Virus record (IMG/VR): IMGVR_UViG_3300013093_000022
Span: 1-64,000 of that record
DNA length: 64,000 bases
DNA from: a virus
Strand: one strand, 5' to 3'
Below, piece after piece: positions 1-7,333 of this stretch (its first letter is position 1; each line of letters begins with the position of its first letter). The translations under genes were made by a program, and so were the position numbers. The notes under the pieces are model-generated. The model worked only from the letters and a program-made list of their open reading frames with translations, ran no database searches and was not told the origin of the DNA.

Positions 1-181
1 GGTCCGCGTCCCAGTCGGAGACGGCGTACAGTTCGTCCCACAGGTCGTTGTCCTCGCGGCGCTTTCCGGACATTCCAGGCCGGACCGGGAGGGCCTGCAG
101 GGCCGTCAGGGCGGCGGCGTGGTGCTCGACCGGCACCGTCCACTTCAGCCCGGCCACGATGGTGTCAGAAGCCTGCTTCAT
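1..181 (-). CDS. partial hypothetical protein, C-terminus beyond the left edge
   Basis: Open reading frame starting with ATG at 181 and running off the left edge without a stop; about 60 residues are visible. The N-terminus reads MKQASDTIVAGLKWTVPVEH and the visible part ends in an acidic/tryptophan stretch (LWDELYAVSDWDAD). The start overlaps the stop of the upstream gene (178-450) as ATGA, the arrangement used throughout this phage, so the start is well supported. Family not recognised. Confidence 0.7.
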   Translation of the reverse strand, partial: MKQASDTIVAGLKWTVPVEHHAAALTALQALPVRPGMSGKRREDNDLWDELYAVSDWDAD

Positions 182-450
182 GCCGACACCTCCGACACGC
201 CCAGGAGTTCCCGCTCCCACTCGGCGACGGGGGCGCGACGGGACTCCCGAACGGCCAGGGCGTACGACGAGATCACGCTCAGCGCCCCAGCCTCGTCGCC
301 GACGTGGACGGCGGACTGCACCCACGCCGCCGTGTTGAAACGACCGGCCGTGTGGCCGATCAAGGCGAGCCTCGCCGCGACCGAGTCGACGGTGTTACCG
401 CCGTCACCGGCCAGCAGCGACGCGACGACCCTTCCGAGTCCGATGGCCAT
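178..450 (-). CDS. hypothetical protein, 90 aa
   Basis: ATG start at 450 preceded by a good Shine-Dalgarno (AAGGAG) and, 39 nt further upstream, by a copy of the GGGAATAA-N16-GTT element (490-516). It overlaps the next gene by 4 bp. The protein is alanine/valine rich and mostly helical looking, without Cys motifs, signal peptide or membrane segment. Not recognised. Confidence 0.75.
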   Translation of the reverse strand: MAIGLGRVVASLLAGDGGNTVDSVAARLALIGHTAGRFNTAAWVQSAVHVGDEAGALSVISSYALAVRESRRAPVAEWERELLGVSEVSA

Positions 451-489
451 TTCTTCTCCTTGAGGTTGGCGGTGCCTTACACGGGGTGT

Positions 490-516
490 AACGCGGGCGG
501 GGTCCGGTTTATTCCC
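490..516 (-). promoter_or_regulatory. GGGAATAA-N16-GTT promoter-like element, copy A
   Basis: Minus strand reads GGGAATAA, 16 nt, then GTTA. The TAA inside it (509-511) is the stop codon of the preceding gene (509-772). The downstream ATG (450) is 39 nt away with its own Shine-Dalgarno. Confidence 0.65.
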
Positions 517-772
517 CGGCCGTGTCGTTGCAGTGGCGCTGGCACGACATCTTGGCGTGATCCAGCGTGTGCTTCATTGAGAACTCGGGCATCGCCCAGG
601 CGACCGGGGTCACGCGGCTCTCGTCGTCGTCGTCGACGTTGAACTTGACGTAGTCCATCGACCAGTAGGCCCGACCCTGCGGGTCCTTGTACCGGTCGAT
701 GAAGTAGGCACCGTCCAGGAAGTAGGCCCGGTGGCCGGAAACGGTGTTCTTCCACTGCAATGCTTGCCTCAT
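509..772 (-). CDS. hypothetical protein, 87 aa
   Basis: ATG at 772 lies exactly 9 nt after the GTT of element copy B, so its mRNA may be leaderless; there is no clear Shine-Dalgarno. The aromatic-rich core (RAYFLDGAYFIDRYKDP) suggests a small beta-rich fold and an acidic DDDDE stretch follows. The stop codon TAA sits inside element copy A. Family not recognised. Confidence 0.7.
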   Translation of the reverse strand: MRQALQWKNTVSGHRAYFLDGAYFIDRYKDPQGRAYWSMDYVKFNVDDDDESRVTPVAWAMPEFSMKHTLDHAKMSCQRHCNDTAGE

Positions 773-781
773 AACCGTTCC

Positions 782-808
782 AACATAGGGGGCGGCCGGT
801 TTATTCCC
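782..808 (-). promoter_or_regulatory. GGGAATAA-N16-GTT promoter-like element, copy B
   Basis: Minus strand GGGAATAA-N16-GTTG followed by 9 nt (GGAACGGTT) and the ATG of 509-772. The TAA at 801-803 is the stop codon of gene 801-1229. The region just before GTT reads CTATGTT. Confidence 0.7.
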
Positions 809-1229
809 GGGAACCGTCCTGAGCGCCCGCGAGGGCGATGACCTGACGGCCCAGTTCGCCGTCGGGCTTGATGAAATCCGGCTTGAACGTCGCTTCGTGG
901 ACGACGCCGATCCGCTGCTGGCCGTCGTCGTCCAGGTACACCAGGAAATTGACGCTCCTGAAGTTGACCAGCGTGCCCTCGGGTGCCTGGTCGACGGGCA
1001 CCAAGCTGAAAAGAGCAGACCTCTTCAGCGGCTGCACGCCGTGGATTTCCCTGTCACGCTGCTGGCGGCGAAGATACCGGTCATGGTTCTTGACCGAAAT
1101 CCGGTGGACGCCGACCGTGGAGTCGACTCGAACCCTGATGTACATCTCGCACACCGGGCACACGTCGCCCATGTAGCCCGGGAAGGCGTTGATGGGCTGC
1201 TCCGAACCGGGGCAAATGTTTTGAGCCAT
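801..1229 (-). CDS. zinc-ribbon hypothetical protein, 142 aa
   Basis: I chose ATG 1229 because it follows element copy C by exactly 9 nt, as in five other genes; an upstream in-frame codon would lie inside the element. The N-terminal third has CPGSEQ and CPVC, a pattern of small phage zinc-ribbon proteins; the rest is charged with a probable beta-rich C-terminus. It ends in Arg-Glu-stop, where CGG GAA TAA is part of element copy B. Function unknown; nucleic-acid binding is possible. Confidence 0.75.
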   Translation of the reverse strand: MAQNICPGSEQPINAFPGYMGDVCPVCEMYIRVRVDSTVGVHRISVKNHDRYLRRQQRDREIHGVQPLKRSALFSLVPVDQAPEGTLVNFRSVNFLVYLDDDGQQRIGVVHEATFKPDFIKPDGELGRQVIALAGAQDGSRE

Positions 1230-1238
1230 ACCCGTTCC

Positions 1239-1265
1239 AACACAGGGGGCGGACGGTTTATTCCC
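1239..1265 (-). promoter_or_regulatory. GGGAATAA-N16-GTT promoter-like element, copy C
   Basis: Minus strand GGGAATAA-N16-GTTG, then 9 nt (GGAACGGGT) and the ATG at 1229. The TAA at 1258-1260 is the stop codon of the Vsr gene. Copies B and C differ at only a few spacer positions. Confidence 0.7.
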
Positions 1266-1674
1266 GCACCGCGCCCAGAACACGCAGCGCCGCCGAAGCC
1301 GGGTCCTCGTGCTCCCACACCCGCACCACCCGCCACCCGGCGGCGGCCAGCCTCGAGTCGGTGTCGCGGTCGCGGGCCCGGTTGCCGGCCACCTTCCCGG
1401 CCCAGTAGTCGCGGTTCGTCGCGGGCGTCGAGTGGTGGTCGGGGCAGCCGTGCCAGAAGCAGCCGTCCAGGAAGACCGCCACCCTCGCCTTGGTGAACGC
1501 CAGGTCGGCGGTGCGCCGCAGCCCCTCGAGCGGGCGGTGAGACACCCGGTACCGCAGGCCCAAGGCGTGGACCGCCGAGCGTAGCGCCAGCTCCGGCCCG
1601 GTGTCGCGGCCCTTGTTGCCGCGCATGCTGGCCCGCACCCGGGGCGAGGACGCCCACGACCCGGTGGGCGTCAC
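1258..1674 (-). CDS. vsr: Vsr-type very short patch repair endonuclease
   Basis: The 138-residue protein shows the Vsr hallmarks in order: a MRGNKGRDTGPELALRS-type N-terminus, G-L-R-Y-R, the metal-site block FLDGCFWHGCPDHH with the catalytic Asp, the N-x-x-Y-W-x-x-K stretch, and a terminal GWRVVRVWEHED. Vsr enzymes nick next to T:G mismatches produced by deamination of 5-methylcytosine and normally accompany C5-cytosine methyltransferases; this phage encodes such a methyltransferase at 18587-21057. Start GTG 1674 overlaps the upstream stop as GTGA; an upstream GTG at 1683 is possible. The stop is embedded in element copy C. Length is close to the family norm. Confidence 0.88.
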   Translation of the reverse strand: MTPTGSWASSPRVRASMRGNKGRDTGPELALRSAVHALGLRYRVSHRPLEGLRRTADLAFTKARVAVFLDGCFWHGCPDHHSTPATNRDYWAGKVAGNRARDRDTDSRLAAAGWRVVRVWEHEDPASAALRVLGAVRE

Positions 1675-2207
1675 CCCCCGCACCTCTCCGCGACCGCGTC
1701 ACCCGGCTCGACCCCGGTCGTGAACTCAACCGTGTGCAGAGCGGCGTCGGTCGCCCGGTCGAGGTTCGGCTCGTCGTCGACGCACACGGTGAACGTGACC
1801 GAGTCGCCGGCCCTCGACACCGAGGCCTGATAGAAGCGGCCGATCTCGTCCTCCCACAGGTCCATCAACTGCTGGATGGTCACCGAGGTCGTCACCCGGA
1901 CCGTCGGCGTCCCACGGGAACGCTGGACGGCCGCAGTCCACTCCTCCGGCGTGACGTCGGGCAGGCCCAGGTCGCGGGCCGTCTGGGCCAGCCTGTCGAT
2001 CAACAACTCCCTCTCAGTGGGGGACGTTTCCTGCTCCATGCCCTGCCCATCCTCTCCCGATAACATTTCGTCGATCAACTGTAACTCCGTCCACGCCGAA
2101 AGCTCGACGCCGGTCAGGTAGTTCCGCTCGGCCAGGCGCTGCAATTCCTCGAAGGTGGTGCCCAAACCCGACAGGATCCGGTTTCGGCGCTCGACCGGCC
2201 CGGCCAA
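1671..2207 (-). CDS. hypothetical protein, 178 aa
   Basis: A TTG at 2207 directly follows the upstream stop (2208); an internal ATG (MEQETSPTERELL) is a second possible start. The N-terminal half is acidic and helical, the C-terminal half mixed alpha/beta with a DxxPNLDRATDAA segment. No known domain recognised. It overlaps the Vsr gene by 4 bp, so the two are probably co-translated. Confidence 0.65.
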   Translation of the reverse strand: MAGPVERRNRILSGLGTTFEELQRLAERNYLTGVELSAWTELQLIDEMLSGEDGQGMEQETSPTERELLIDRLAQTARDLGLPDVTPEEWTAAVQRSRGTPTVRVTTSVTIQQLMDLWEDEIGRFYQASVSRAGDSVTFTVCVDDEPNLDRATDAALHTVEFTTGVEPGDAVAERCGG

Positions 2208-2795
2208 CTACAGGTCACCCTCGTCGACCTGAACGTACTCCCCGGGCTCTGCGGCCCAGTCCCACGCGGCCAGAGAGCCATCCTGCTCCCTCAACACACC
2301 CGGGGTCTCGTCGTCGCCGTCGAGGACCTCGGCCACCAGATCGTCCCGCCCCTGGCCCGGCTCGGTGCTCGGCCCGACCTTGCCGATGACATCCACGGCG
2401 TGGCGGAGCCGTTCCACCAGGGCCGACCGGATCTGGGAGTTCTGTTTGTCGACCGACTCCTCGACCTTGCGGCGCAACTCGGCGATCCCCTCACCCAACT
2501 GGTCCCACACGCTCCGGTCGGGGTCGATCGTCAGCAGGACCGACAGCGGCCGGTTGTCCTCGCCGCAGCCGTGGCTGTGGTCGTGGCCTCCCAACACCTC
2601 GCCCGTCTCGTAGTCGATCCACCGGTCGGGGCGGGGATTGTCGGTCGGGATCTGCTGGCCGCACCGGCCGCACCGGTGGCGGTCCATCTTGGTGATCTCC
2701 ACGGTCCCGGAGTGGGGGTGCCAGAAACCCATGTCGGGGTAGAGACGGTTCATCTCGTCGACCGCAAGGTCGATCCGGTCGAAGACTGCGGTCAC
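2208..2795 (-). CDS. zinc-ribbon hypothetical protein, 195 aa
   Basis: GTG start at 2795 overlaps the stop of the previous gene (GTGA). Residues about 38-45 hold CGRCGQQIP and about 75-80 hold HSHGCGED, a split zinc knuckle also seen in two shorter proteins here (6858-7148 and 25210-25473). The middle has a helical segment (ELRRKVEESVDKQNSQIRSAL); the tail is very acidic. Function unknown. Confidence 0.72.
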   Translation of the reverse strand: MTAVFDRIDLAVDEMNRLYPDMGFWHPHSGTVEITKMDRHRCGRCGQQIPTDNPRPDRWIDYETGEVLGGHDHSHGCGEDNRPLSVLLTIDPDRSVWDQLGEGIAELRRKVEESVDKQNSQIRSALVERLRHAVDVIGKVGPSTEPGQGRDDLVAEVLDGDDETPGVLREQDGSLAAWDWAAEPGEYVQVDEGDL

Positions 2796-3196
2796 TTGGC
2801 AACTCCTTTTCGGTTCTTCCATTGGGTCAAAACATCGGCATTCGCGACCGCGACCAGCTTTCCCCGGCAGAAGACAGGCCCCTGGCCCACGATCGGGGCC
2901 AGTTCTAGGGCACGCCTCACCATCGGCTCGACAGCACGATCGGTAATAGACACCTTCAGCCACTGGCGTTCCTTTTCGTACTTACGTTCGGCCTCTGCCT
3001 CCCTCTCGACGACCTTGCCGAGGATGACCTCGCGGACAAGCAGTGTGATGCACGGCACGGCGGCTGGGGCGTGCCCGTCCTCATCGCGGTTCGTGTGCGT
3101 GTGGCCGCACTCGGCGACGACCCGGCCGTCATCGTCTTTCAGGACGCCGGTCCAGCGGCCCGGCACCCCGGTGTAGGAGATGTGGAGAGCGGTCAT
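2792..3196 (-). CDS. hypothetical protein, 134 aa
   Basis: ATG 3196 with Shine-Dalgarno GAGGAAG. It contains a CGHTHTN motif near residue 30 and a charged coiled-coil-like helix rich in E and K (VEREAEAERKYEKERQW). Four-base overlaps on both sides place it in one operon with its neighbours. Not recognised. Confidence 0.72.
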   Translation of the reverse strand: MTALHISYTGVPGRWTGVLKDDDGRVVAECGHTHTNRDEDGHAPAAVPCITLLVREVILGKVVEREAEAERKYEKERQWLKVSITDRAVEPMVRRALELAPIVGQGPVFCRGKLVAVANADVLTQWKNRKGVAK

Positions 3197-3528
3197 TTCT
3201 TCCTCTCATTGTCCGCGCCGTCGGCGTGGGCCTGGCAGGCGATGACGGCCAGCTTCTTGGTGAAGGTCGAATCGCTCTTGAAGAAAGTGGGGTCGTAATT
3301 GGTGAGGGAGACCAGCAGGCGAACCTCGTTGTACTTGACGGAATTGCCGTCTCGGTGAACGGTGACGAACTCGGCCTTCCAGAAGTTGTACGTCGTGCCG
3401 CCGCCGAACCGGCCCAGCACACTCTCCTGAACCTTGCTGACCGCGTAGAAATGGTCGTCGTCCACTTGGGCGTAATAGTCGCCCAAGTGCCAGCCGTCGC
3501 CCCGGTGCCAGGTGAGGGTGGTGGTCAT
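3193..3528 (-). CDS. hypothetical protein, 111 aa
   Basis: ATG 3528 with Shine-Dalgarno GAGAGGAA. Tryptophan/tyrosine-rich N-terminal half (WHRGDGWHLGDYYAQVDDDH) and a lysine-rich tail. I see no motif that gives a function. Confidence 0.72.
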   Translation of the reverse strand: MTTTLTWHRGDGWHLGDYYAQVDDDHFYAVSKVQESVLGRFGGGTTYNFWKAEFVTVHRDGNSVKYNEVRLLVSLTNYDPTFFKSDSTFTKKLAVIACQAHADGADNERKK

Positions 3529-3559
3529 TTCCTCTCCTCGTTGTTCGCGCTTTTGGGCA

Positions 3560-3778
3560 TCAGTTGTCGTAGCCGTAGCTTTTGGCGATGGCGTCCAGCG
3601 CGTCACGCAGGCCGATGACCATATCGAGGTCGAACCCGCGCAGTTCGACGTCGTGGCTGCCGCCGGAGTTGAACGAAAGGGCCACCACGGCACCACGTGC
3701 GGCGTCGTACTTGTCGGGCTGGGTCAGATGAATCCGCATCAAACCGGAATTGATGCTGGCGATGATGTTCTCAGTCAT
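3560..3778 (-). CDS. hypothetical protein, 72 aa
   Basis: ATG 3778 is exactly 9 nt after element copy D, so translation may start on a leaderless mRNA. The sequence suggests a compact fold with a C-terminal helix (DMVIGLRDALDAIAKSYG). Not recognised. Confidence 0.72.
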   Translation of the reverse strand: MTENIIASINSGLMRIHLTQPDKYDAARGAVVALSFNSGGSHDVELRGFDLDMVIGLRDALDAIAKSYGYDN

Positions 3779-3787
3779 GCCGGGTTC

Positions 3788-3814
3788 AACATAGGAGGGA
3801 TCCTATTTATTCCC
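3788..3814 (-). promoter_or_regulatory. GGGAATAA-N16-GTT promoter-like element, copy D
   Basis: Minus strand GGGAATAA-N16-GTTG; the spacer (with a GGATCC) differs from other copies but has the same length. Nine nt separate GTT from the ATG at 3778. No gene ends inside this copy. Confidence 0.7.
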
Positions 3815-3946
3815 GACGGCCCGTTCCGATAAATCGGCCCCTCCGTCGCAGACGGAGAACGCCCTTAAGCCGAACAAAACGAGCACAGCGACCCACACGG
3901 CCCCCGAACCGGCCCCAGTTGGCCGCTAAGCCACGAAAAGCAGGCT
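3815..3946. other. intergenic region with short stem-loops
   Basis: About 130 bp without an ORF I would accept. It holds a perfect 7-bp hairpin at 3841-3857 (CTCCGTC/GACGGAG, 3-nt loop) and a short CCGATAAATCGG palindrome just before it. It lies between the stop of 3947-4198 and promoter-like element D, so it may end one transcript before the next starts. No U-tract, so terminator activity is uncertain. Confidence 0.45.
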
Positions 3947-4198
3947 TTAAGGGTTCCGGTCGGCCTCAATCTTTTCGGCCTCGTTGACGACCTCCCAATA
4001 CGACCAGTCGCGGTCGGGCCGGTCGTCCAGACGGATCAACACCTCCGCCGCGTCCCGGACCTGACGGGACGTCAGAGGGGGCTTCCTGTCCAGGATGCCC
4101 GGGCCTCCCCGATCCTCGTCCGGAAACCAGAACTCGGGAGGCGGGAACAGCACGTCCAGGATCGACGACACCCGGAACTCCCTCAACCTCTTGAACAT
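3947..4198 (-). CDS. hypothetical protein, 83 aa
   Basis: ATG 4198 overlaps the stop of the secreted protein gene upstream. Basic N-terminus (MFKRLREFRVSSILDVLFPP), a proline-rich linker, then a helical acidic C-terminal half. No signal peptide or known motif. Last gene before the intergenic hairpin region. Confidence 0.68.
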   Translation of the reverse strand: MFKRLREFRVSSILDVLFPPPEFWFPDEDRGGPGILDRKPPLTSRQVRDAAEVLIRLDDRPDRDWSYWEVVNEAEKIEADRNP

Positions 4199-4554
4199 CA
4201 GCCCAGGTGTCCCGGCTCGTCGGGCAGGACCGTCTGCGGTGTCACCACGTACTGCTCCTCATCGGTCACGTTGTCGTCCACCCAGCCGCCCGGGTAGCTG
4301 GAGCAGTACGTGGAGTACGACCCTCCCGAGCACGACGTGGTCGCCGGGACGTAGTGGGCCGGGATGTACTCCAGACGGGCCCTCACCCAGCTACCGTCGG
4401 CCCCGACCGGGCCGTCGCACAGGATCCGGCGTGCGCTGCCCAGGAAGCCCCACGGCACCCCGTCGCAGTTCGGGTGGCCCGGGATCGGGTTCGCGGACGC
4501 GGTGGGGCAGGACAGCAGACCCACCGCCAAGGCGAAAACCAACAGGGCTTTCAC
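4198..4554 (-). CDS. secreted CDGP-type protein, 118 aa
   Basis: GTG 4554 overlaps the upstream stop as GTGA. Residues 1-21 form a clear Sec signal peptide (KALLVFALAVGLL...ASA). The mature part begins with a NCDGVPWGFLG block and has CDGPVGADGSW and a TVLPDEPGHLG end, the pattern of small exported proteins in actinobacteriophages that I know as CDGP-domain proteins. Several cysteines suggest disulfides. Molecular role unknown. A short start further upstream would give an unlikely leader, so I kept the signal peptide at the N-terminus. Confidence 0.8.
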   Translation of the reverse strand: MKALLVFALAVGLLSCPTASANPIPGHPNCDGVPWGFLGSARRILCDGPVGADGSWVRARLEYIPAHYVPATTSCSGGSYSTYCSSYPGGWVDDNVTDEEQYVVTPQTVLPDEPGHLG

Positions 4555-4712
4555 TCGACCGGCACCGGCTTGGCGGGCAGCACCGGCTCCCACTCCTCGA
4601 CCCGGCCGCAGAACCAGCAGCCCTCGCGCTTCATGACGAACAGGCCGTGCGAGTCAAGCACCACCGAACCGTCGGGCAGGACGTCCAAGTCCCCCGCCTT
4701 CTCCAACACCAT
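4551..4712 (-). CDS. small CxxC protein, 53 aa
   Basis: ATG 4712 is preceded by a strong Shine-Dalgarno (GAAGGAGAAG). The short protein contains GCWFCGRVEEWEP, a single CxxC with flanking Trp, and a proline/valine tail. Its stop overlaps the GTG start of the secreted CDGP-type protein by 4 bp, which supports a real coupled gene despite the small size. Function unknown. Confidence 0.68.
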   Translation of the reverse strand: MVLEKAGDLDVLPDGSVVLDSHGLFVMKREGCWFCGRVEEWEPVLPAKPVPVE

Positions 4713-4751
4713 CTGATCTTCTCCTTCCATCGGGGGCGGCCGAATCGGCCC

Positions 4752-5159
4752 CTACACCAACTCCGCCAACTGCTCCATCATGGCCACGCGGAACTTCCGG
4801 TCCTTGCGGAAATACTCGACGAGGATCCTTTCGAGCAGAGACGTGTCGACCGGCTCTCCGGCCTCGATCCTCCTCGGCTCCACGTAATCCTCGGGCTTCA
4901 CGGTGACCGGAGGGGTCACCGGGTCGTCCTTCAGGTGGAAGTCGCCCTGCTCGGCCAGCGAGTACAGCCGGTCCGACAAAGAATCGAGGCCCTCCCGGGT
5001 GCCCGTCGCCTCGTTCACCTTCATCCTCACCACGTCGGCCATAGCATCGGCCAGCGACTCCCACCTCTGCTTGTACTGGTCCGAGTACAGTTCCCAATAG
5101 TTGGCACCGCCGCCCAACCACAGCTTGTACAACTCGTAACCTGCGCCGTCGTCAGACAC
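4752..5159 (-). CDS. hypothetical protein, 135 aa
   Basis: GTG 5159 with a purine-rich AGGGGAAA upstream. N-terminal YELYKLWLGGGANYWELY is aromatic, followed by long acidic helices. No Cys pairs and no membrane segment. Not recognised. Confidence 0.72.
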   Translation of the reverse strand: MSDDGAGYELYKLWLGGGANYWELYSDQYKQRWESLADAMADVVRMKVNEATGTREGLDSLSDRLYSLAEQGDFHLKDDPVTPPVTVKPEDYVEPRRIEAGEPVDTSLLERILVEYFRKDRKFRVAMMEQLAELV

Positions 5160-5168
5160 GACTTTCCC

Positions 5169-5252
5169 CTATCGATTCTTCCACAAGTCCAACCCCGACA
5201 AGACTAGCAGGAAAAGGACCACCGCCAACGGGATCAGGGCGAAACTACTCAT
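5169..5252 (-). CDS. membrane micro-protein, 27 aa
   Basis: ATG 5252 to TAG 5169. Nearly the whole protein is one hydrophobic helix (FALIPLAVVLFLLVLSGLDL) followed by WKNR. The start overlaps the end of 5245-5391 and a GGGGGTGG stretch lies upstream. A single-pass membrane peptide; role unknown. The short length keeps confidence moderate. Confidence 0.5.
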   Translation of the reverse strand: MSSFALIPLAVVLFLLVLSGLDLWKNR

Positions 5253-5391
5253 CGCCACCCCCGGGCAGTTGGACGTCCACGATCGGTTTCTTCCTGTGTT
5301 CGCCCATCAACAAAGCCACCGAACCGTCGAAGGTTCGGGTGATCGCCTTCATGGCCTCGCTGATCGACTCGGGCCAGTTACGTTCAGACAT
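5245..5391 (-). CDS. small hypothetical protein, 48 aa
   Basis: ATG 5391, overlapping the upstream gene by 8 bp and the membrane micro-protein downstream. Begins MSERNWPESISEAMKAITRT and ends in a glycine-rich acidic tail. One amphipathic helix is likely. Not recognised. Confidence 0.6.
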   Translation of the reverse strand: MSERNWPESISEAMKAITRTFDGSVALLMGEHRKKPIVDVQLPGGGDE

Positions 5392-5605
5392 TCGGCGGCT
5401 CCTGCATCATCGAGAAAGCTCCCTCCCGAGACGACTCAACCACCTCGGACTGGTACTGGAGCCACTCCAGGGGGGTCATCCTCTTCCGGAGGTGTGACTG
5501 GAGCGCGCTTATCTCGGCCATCATGATGCGGATCGCCTGCCGCCGGATCTCCAGGTCGTGCCTGATGTCGTCGACGGCCTCCGGGAAGGGGGCGTACTCG
5601 GTCAC
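5384..5605 (-). CDS. hypothetical protein, 73 aa
   Basis: GTG 5605 overlaps the stop of the glycosyltransferase gene (GTGA). Almost entirely helical and probably coiled-coil (DDIRHDLEIRRQAIRIMMAE). Not recognised; translational coupling to the glycosyltransferase is likely. Confidence 0.7.
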   Translation of the reverse strand: MTEYAPFPEAVDDIRHDLEIRRQAIRIMMAEISALQSHLRKRMTPLEWLQYQSEVVESSREGAFSMMQEPPNV

Positions 5606-6291
5606 AGCTCCGCCGAGCCTTTCGTCCAGTCGGGGAACGAGGCCCGGATCCAGGCACGCCGGACCTCGGGCAGGTCCTCCCCGCCCGCCGAGTCTGGGGT
5701 CACCAAGGCAGTCCTCCCGTTTCGTGGCTGGCCGTCGCCGTGATCCTTGACCAGGGTCGGCCCGTCGAGGTGGTCGACGAGGCTCTGGCGGCAGAACCCG
5801 ACCTTGATCGACCTGTTGCGGCACCAGGCGCTCAGGGCCTCGTCGGGTGGCATCTTACCGCGAGCCATACGCAGATTCAAAAACTTGATCGCGTCCTTGA
5901 ACATGTAGACCGGCATCGCGTACCCTTGGGCGCTCAACAGGTCGGGCGCTACCAGGTAGCTGACGTCGGCGGCGATCCTCTGGGCGATGCGCTGCTGGTA
6001 GGCCAGGGGCCTGCCCCGGCCCAGGTACAGCGACAGGACCGGCGTCGGGGAGCCCTCCAAGGCCCTCGAGAGGTGGGTCCGGAAACCTGACATGGGGACC
6101 ACGTCGTCCTCCAGGACGACGCCCCACTCCCTGTCCCGGTGCTCGGCCATCCACTGCCAGGCACGGAGGTGGTTGCGGCCCGCCCCCAGCCCGCAGTCGT
6201 CCCACAGGATCACCTCGGCGTTGACCTGCTCGGCCAAGGACTCGGCCAGCTTGCGTCGCGCCGGGTGGGCGACTATGGCGATGGGGATCAC
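5602..6291 (-). CDS. GT25-like glycosyltransferase, 229 aa
   Basis: GTG 6291 overlaps the upstream stop. The protein starts with a Rossmann-like strand (IPIAIVAHPARRKL), has GAGRNHLRAWQWMAEH, then a hydrophobic strand ending in the acidic metal/nucleotide-sugar motif LEDDVVP (about residues 60-66), the layout of family 25 and related glycosyltransferases. It probably transfers a sugar to a phage or host acceptor in the cytoplasm. It lies apart from the main glycosylation cluster (13.5-18.3 kb). Acceptor and sugar cannot be read from sequence. Confidence 0.68.
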   Translation of the reverse strand: MIPIAIVAHPARRKLAESLAEQVNAEVILWDDCGLGAGRNHLRAWQWMAEHRDREWGVVLEDDVVPMSGFRTHLSRALEGSPTPVLSLYLGRGRPLAYQQRIAQRIAADVSYLVAPDLLSAQGYAMPVYMFKDAIKFLNLRMARGKMPPDEALSAWCRNRSIKVGFCRQSLVDHLDGPTLVKDHGDGQPRNGRTALVTPDSAGGEDLPEVRRAWIRASFPDWTKGSAEL

Positions 6292-6635
6292 GGCCGGGGT
6301 GGCCTCTTCGTCGCCGCCCACAAGGTTTCGTGGGCACCGTTCTCGAACCCTGACAGCCAGGCGTACACGATCTCGTACGGGGCCGGCCCCCCGGCGGAGT
6401 GCCTGGTCCGGACCTCGAAGCACTCCTCGCCCCCGACCTCGGTCTCGACGACCCGGATGTGGTGGCCGGCCCGGTGCTCGATCAGGGCCGCGAAGTGGCG
6501 CAGGGTCTGAAGGTGGGGCCAGTCGACGCCGAACTTCGGGTTCACCACGTAGCCGACGGTCTTGATCTCCTTACGGGTCTCGCCCGTGTTGAGGGTGACG
6601 TTCACCTCCTCGGTGATCGGGTCGTAGGTCACCAC
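6288..6635 (-). CDS. hypothetical protein, about 115 aa
   Basis: I place the start at a GTG-GTG pair (6635/6632) just after the stop of 6656-6868, since overlaps here are usually short. An ATG at 6749 with an AAGGAG upstream would add 38 proline-rich residues overlapping the preceding gene by 94 bp and cannot be excluded. The core (PHLQTLRHFAALIEHRAGHH) has several histidines. Not recognised. Confidence 0.6.
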   Translation of the reverse strand: MVTYDPITEEVNVTLNTGETRKEIKTVGYVVNPKFGVDWPHLQTLRHFAALIEHRAGHHIRVVETEVGGEECFEVRTRHSAGGPAPYEIVYAWLSGFENGAHETLWAATKRPPRP

Positions 6636-6655
6636 CGGCGGCGTGTAGTCCCAGT

Positions 6656-6868
6656 CTAGAGCCGCTGGATCGCCGTCGCGCACAGCAGGGCCAGGTAGGC
6701 CAGGTGCCGGTTCTGGGTGAACGTCGGGTCCGGCTTCGTCAGCAGCCATTCGGCGATCTCCTTGGTCGTGAGGGGCTCGGGCATCGCCCGGAGGGCGGCG
6801 AGGAAGTCGTCGAGCGAGCTCGCCATGACATCGAGTCCGATCAGGTCGACGGTCAGGCTAATCTTCAC
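6656..6868 (-). CDS. hypothetical protein, 70 aa
   Basis: GTG 6868 gives VKISLTVDLIGLDV followed by helices; the start lies 11 bp inside the upstream gene's end. The LTTKEIAEWLL segment could be a small helical DNA- or protein-binding unit, but nothing is diagnostic. Confidence 0.62.
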   Translation of the reverse strand: MKISLTVDLIGLDVMASSLDDFLAALRAMPEPLTTKEIAEWLLTKPDPTFTQNRHLAYLALLCATAIQRL

Positions 6869-7148
6869 TGTCTTCGGTTTTCTTCCGCCGACCCCGCTGC
6901 TCACGGACCGGGGGAGGGGCGACCGGCTCAACGTCGCCCGGGAAGGACTCAGGTGAGATCTCGGCCGGGGTGGACACCACCAAGGTCTCGGCCGGTGTCG
7001 GGGCCCTCGAGTCGTCGGCGCACCCCTTGTGGGCCAGATAGGGGGTTTTCGGAACCCCCAGCAGGACGTGGCCGATCGGGGTCATCTGGTCGATCTGGCG
7101 GCCGCACAGGCCGCACGAACCGAGGCTGGTCGCCTTCGTCTCCCCCAC
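6858..7148 (-). CDS. zinc-knuckle hypothetical protein, 96 aa
   Basis: GTG 7148 lies 3 nt after the upstream stop. N-terminal CGLCGRQI, a 20-residue gap, then HKGC: the same Cys/His arrangement as 25210-25473 (CGICHQQI...HKSC). The C-terminal half is disordered, rich in P and E, and ends in a basic-acidic tail. Probably a structural zinc site; partner unknown. Confidence 0.68.
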   Translation of the reverse strand: MGETKATSLGSCGLCGRQIDQMTPIGHVLLGVPKTPYLAHKGCADDSRAPTPAETLVVSTPAEISPESFPGDVEPVAPPPVREQRGRRKKTEDSED

Positions 7149-7150
7149 GG

Positions 7151-7333
7151 TCAGTCCTTCCCGTCGACGATGATCTCGAACTGGACCCTCCCCGGGTCGT
7201 AGTCGGGGTGGCGCTCCGACAGCCTCCCGCACAGGAAGCCCGTGTGGAAAGCGTACAGTTCCCTGTCGCCCACGTCGAAGGGGCCGACCAGGTCCTGGTC
7301 GTCTCCGTAGGTGATCCTGACCTGGCCGTTCAC
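7151..7333 (-). CDS. hypothetical protein, 60 aa
   Basis: GTG 7333 overlaps the previous stop by 4 bp. Short beta-rich protein starting MNGQVRITYGDDQDLVGPFD, with an FHTGFLCGRLSERHP block. Not recognised. Confidence 0.66.
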   Translation of the reverse strand: MNGQVRITYGDDQDLVGPFDVGDRELYAFHTGFLCGRLSERHPDYDPGRVQFEIIVDGKD

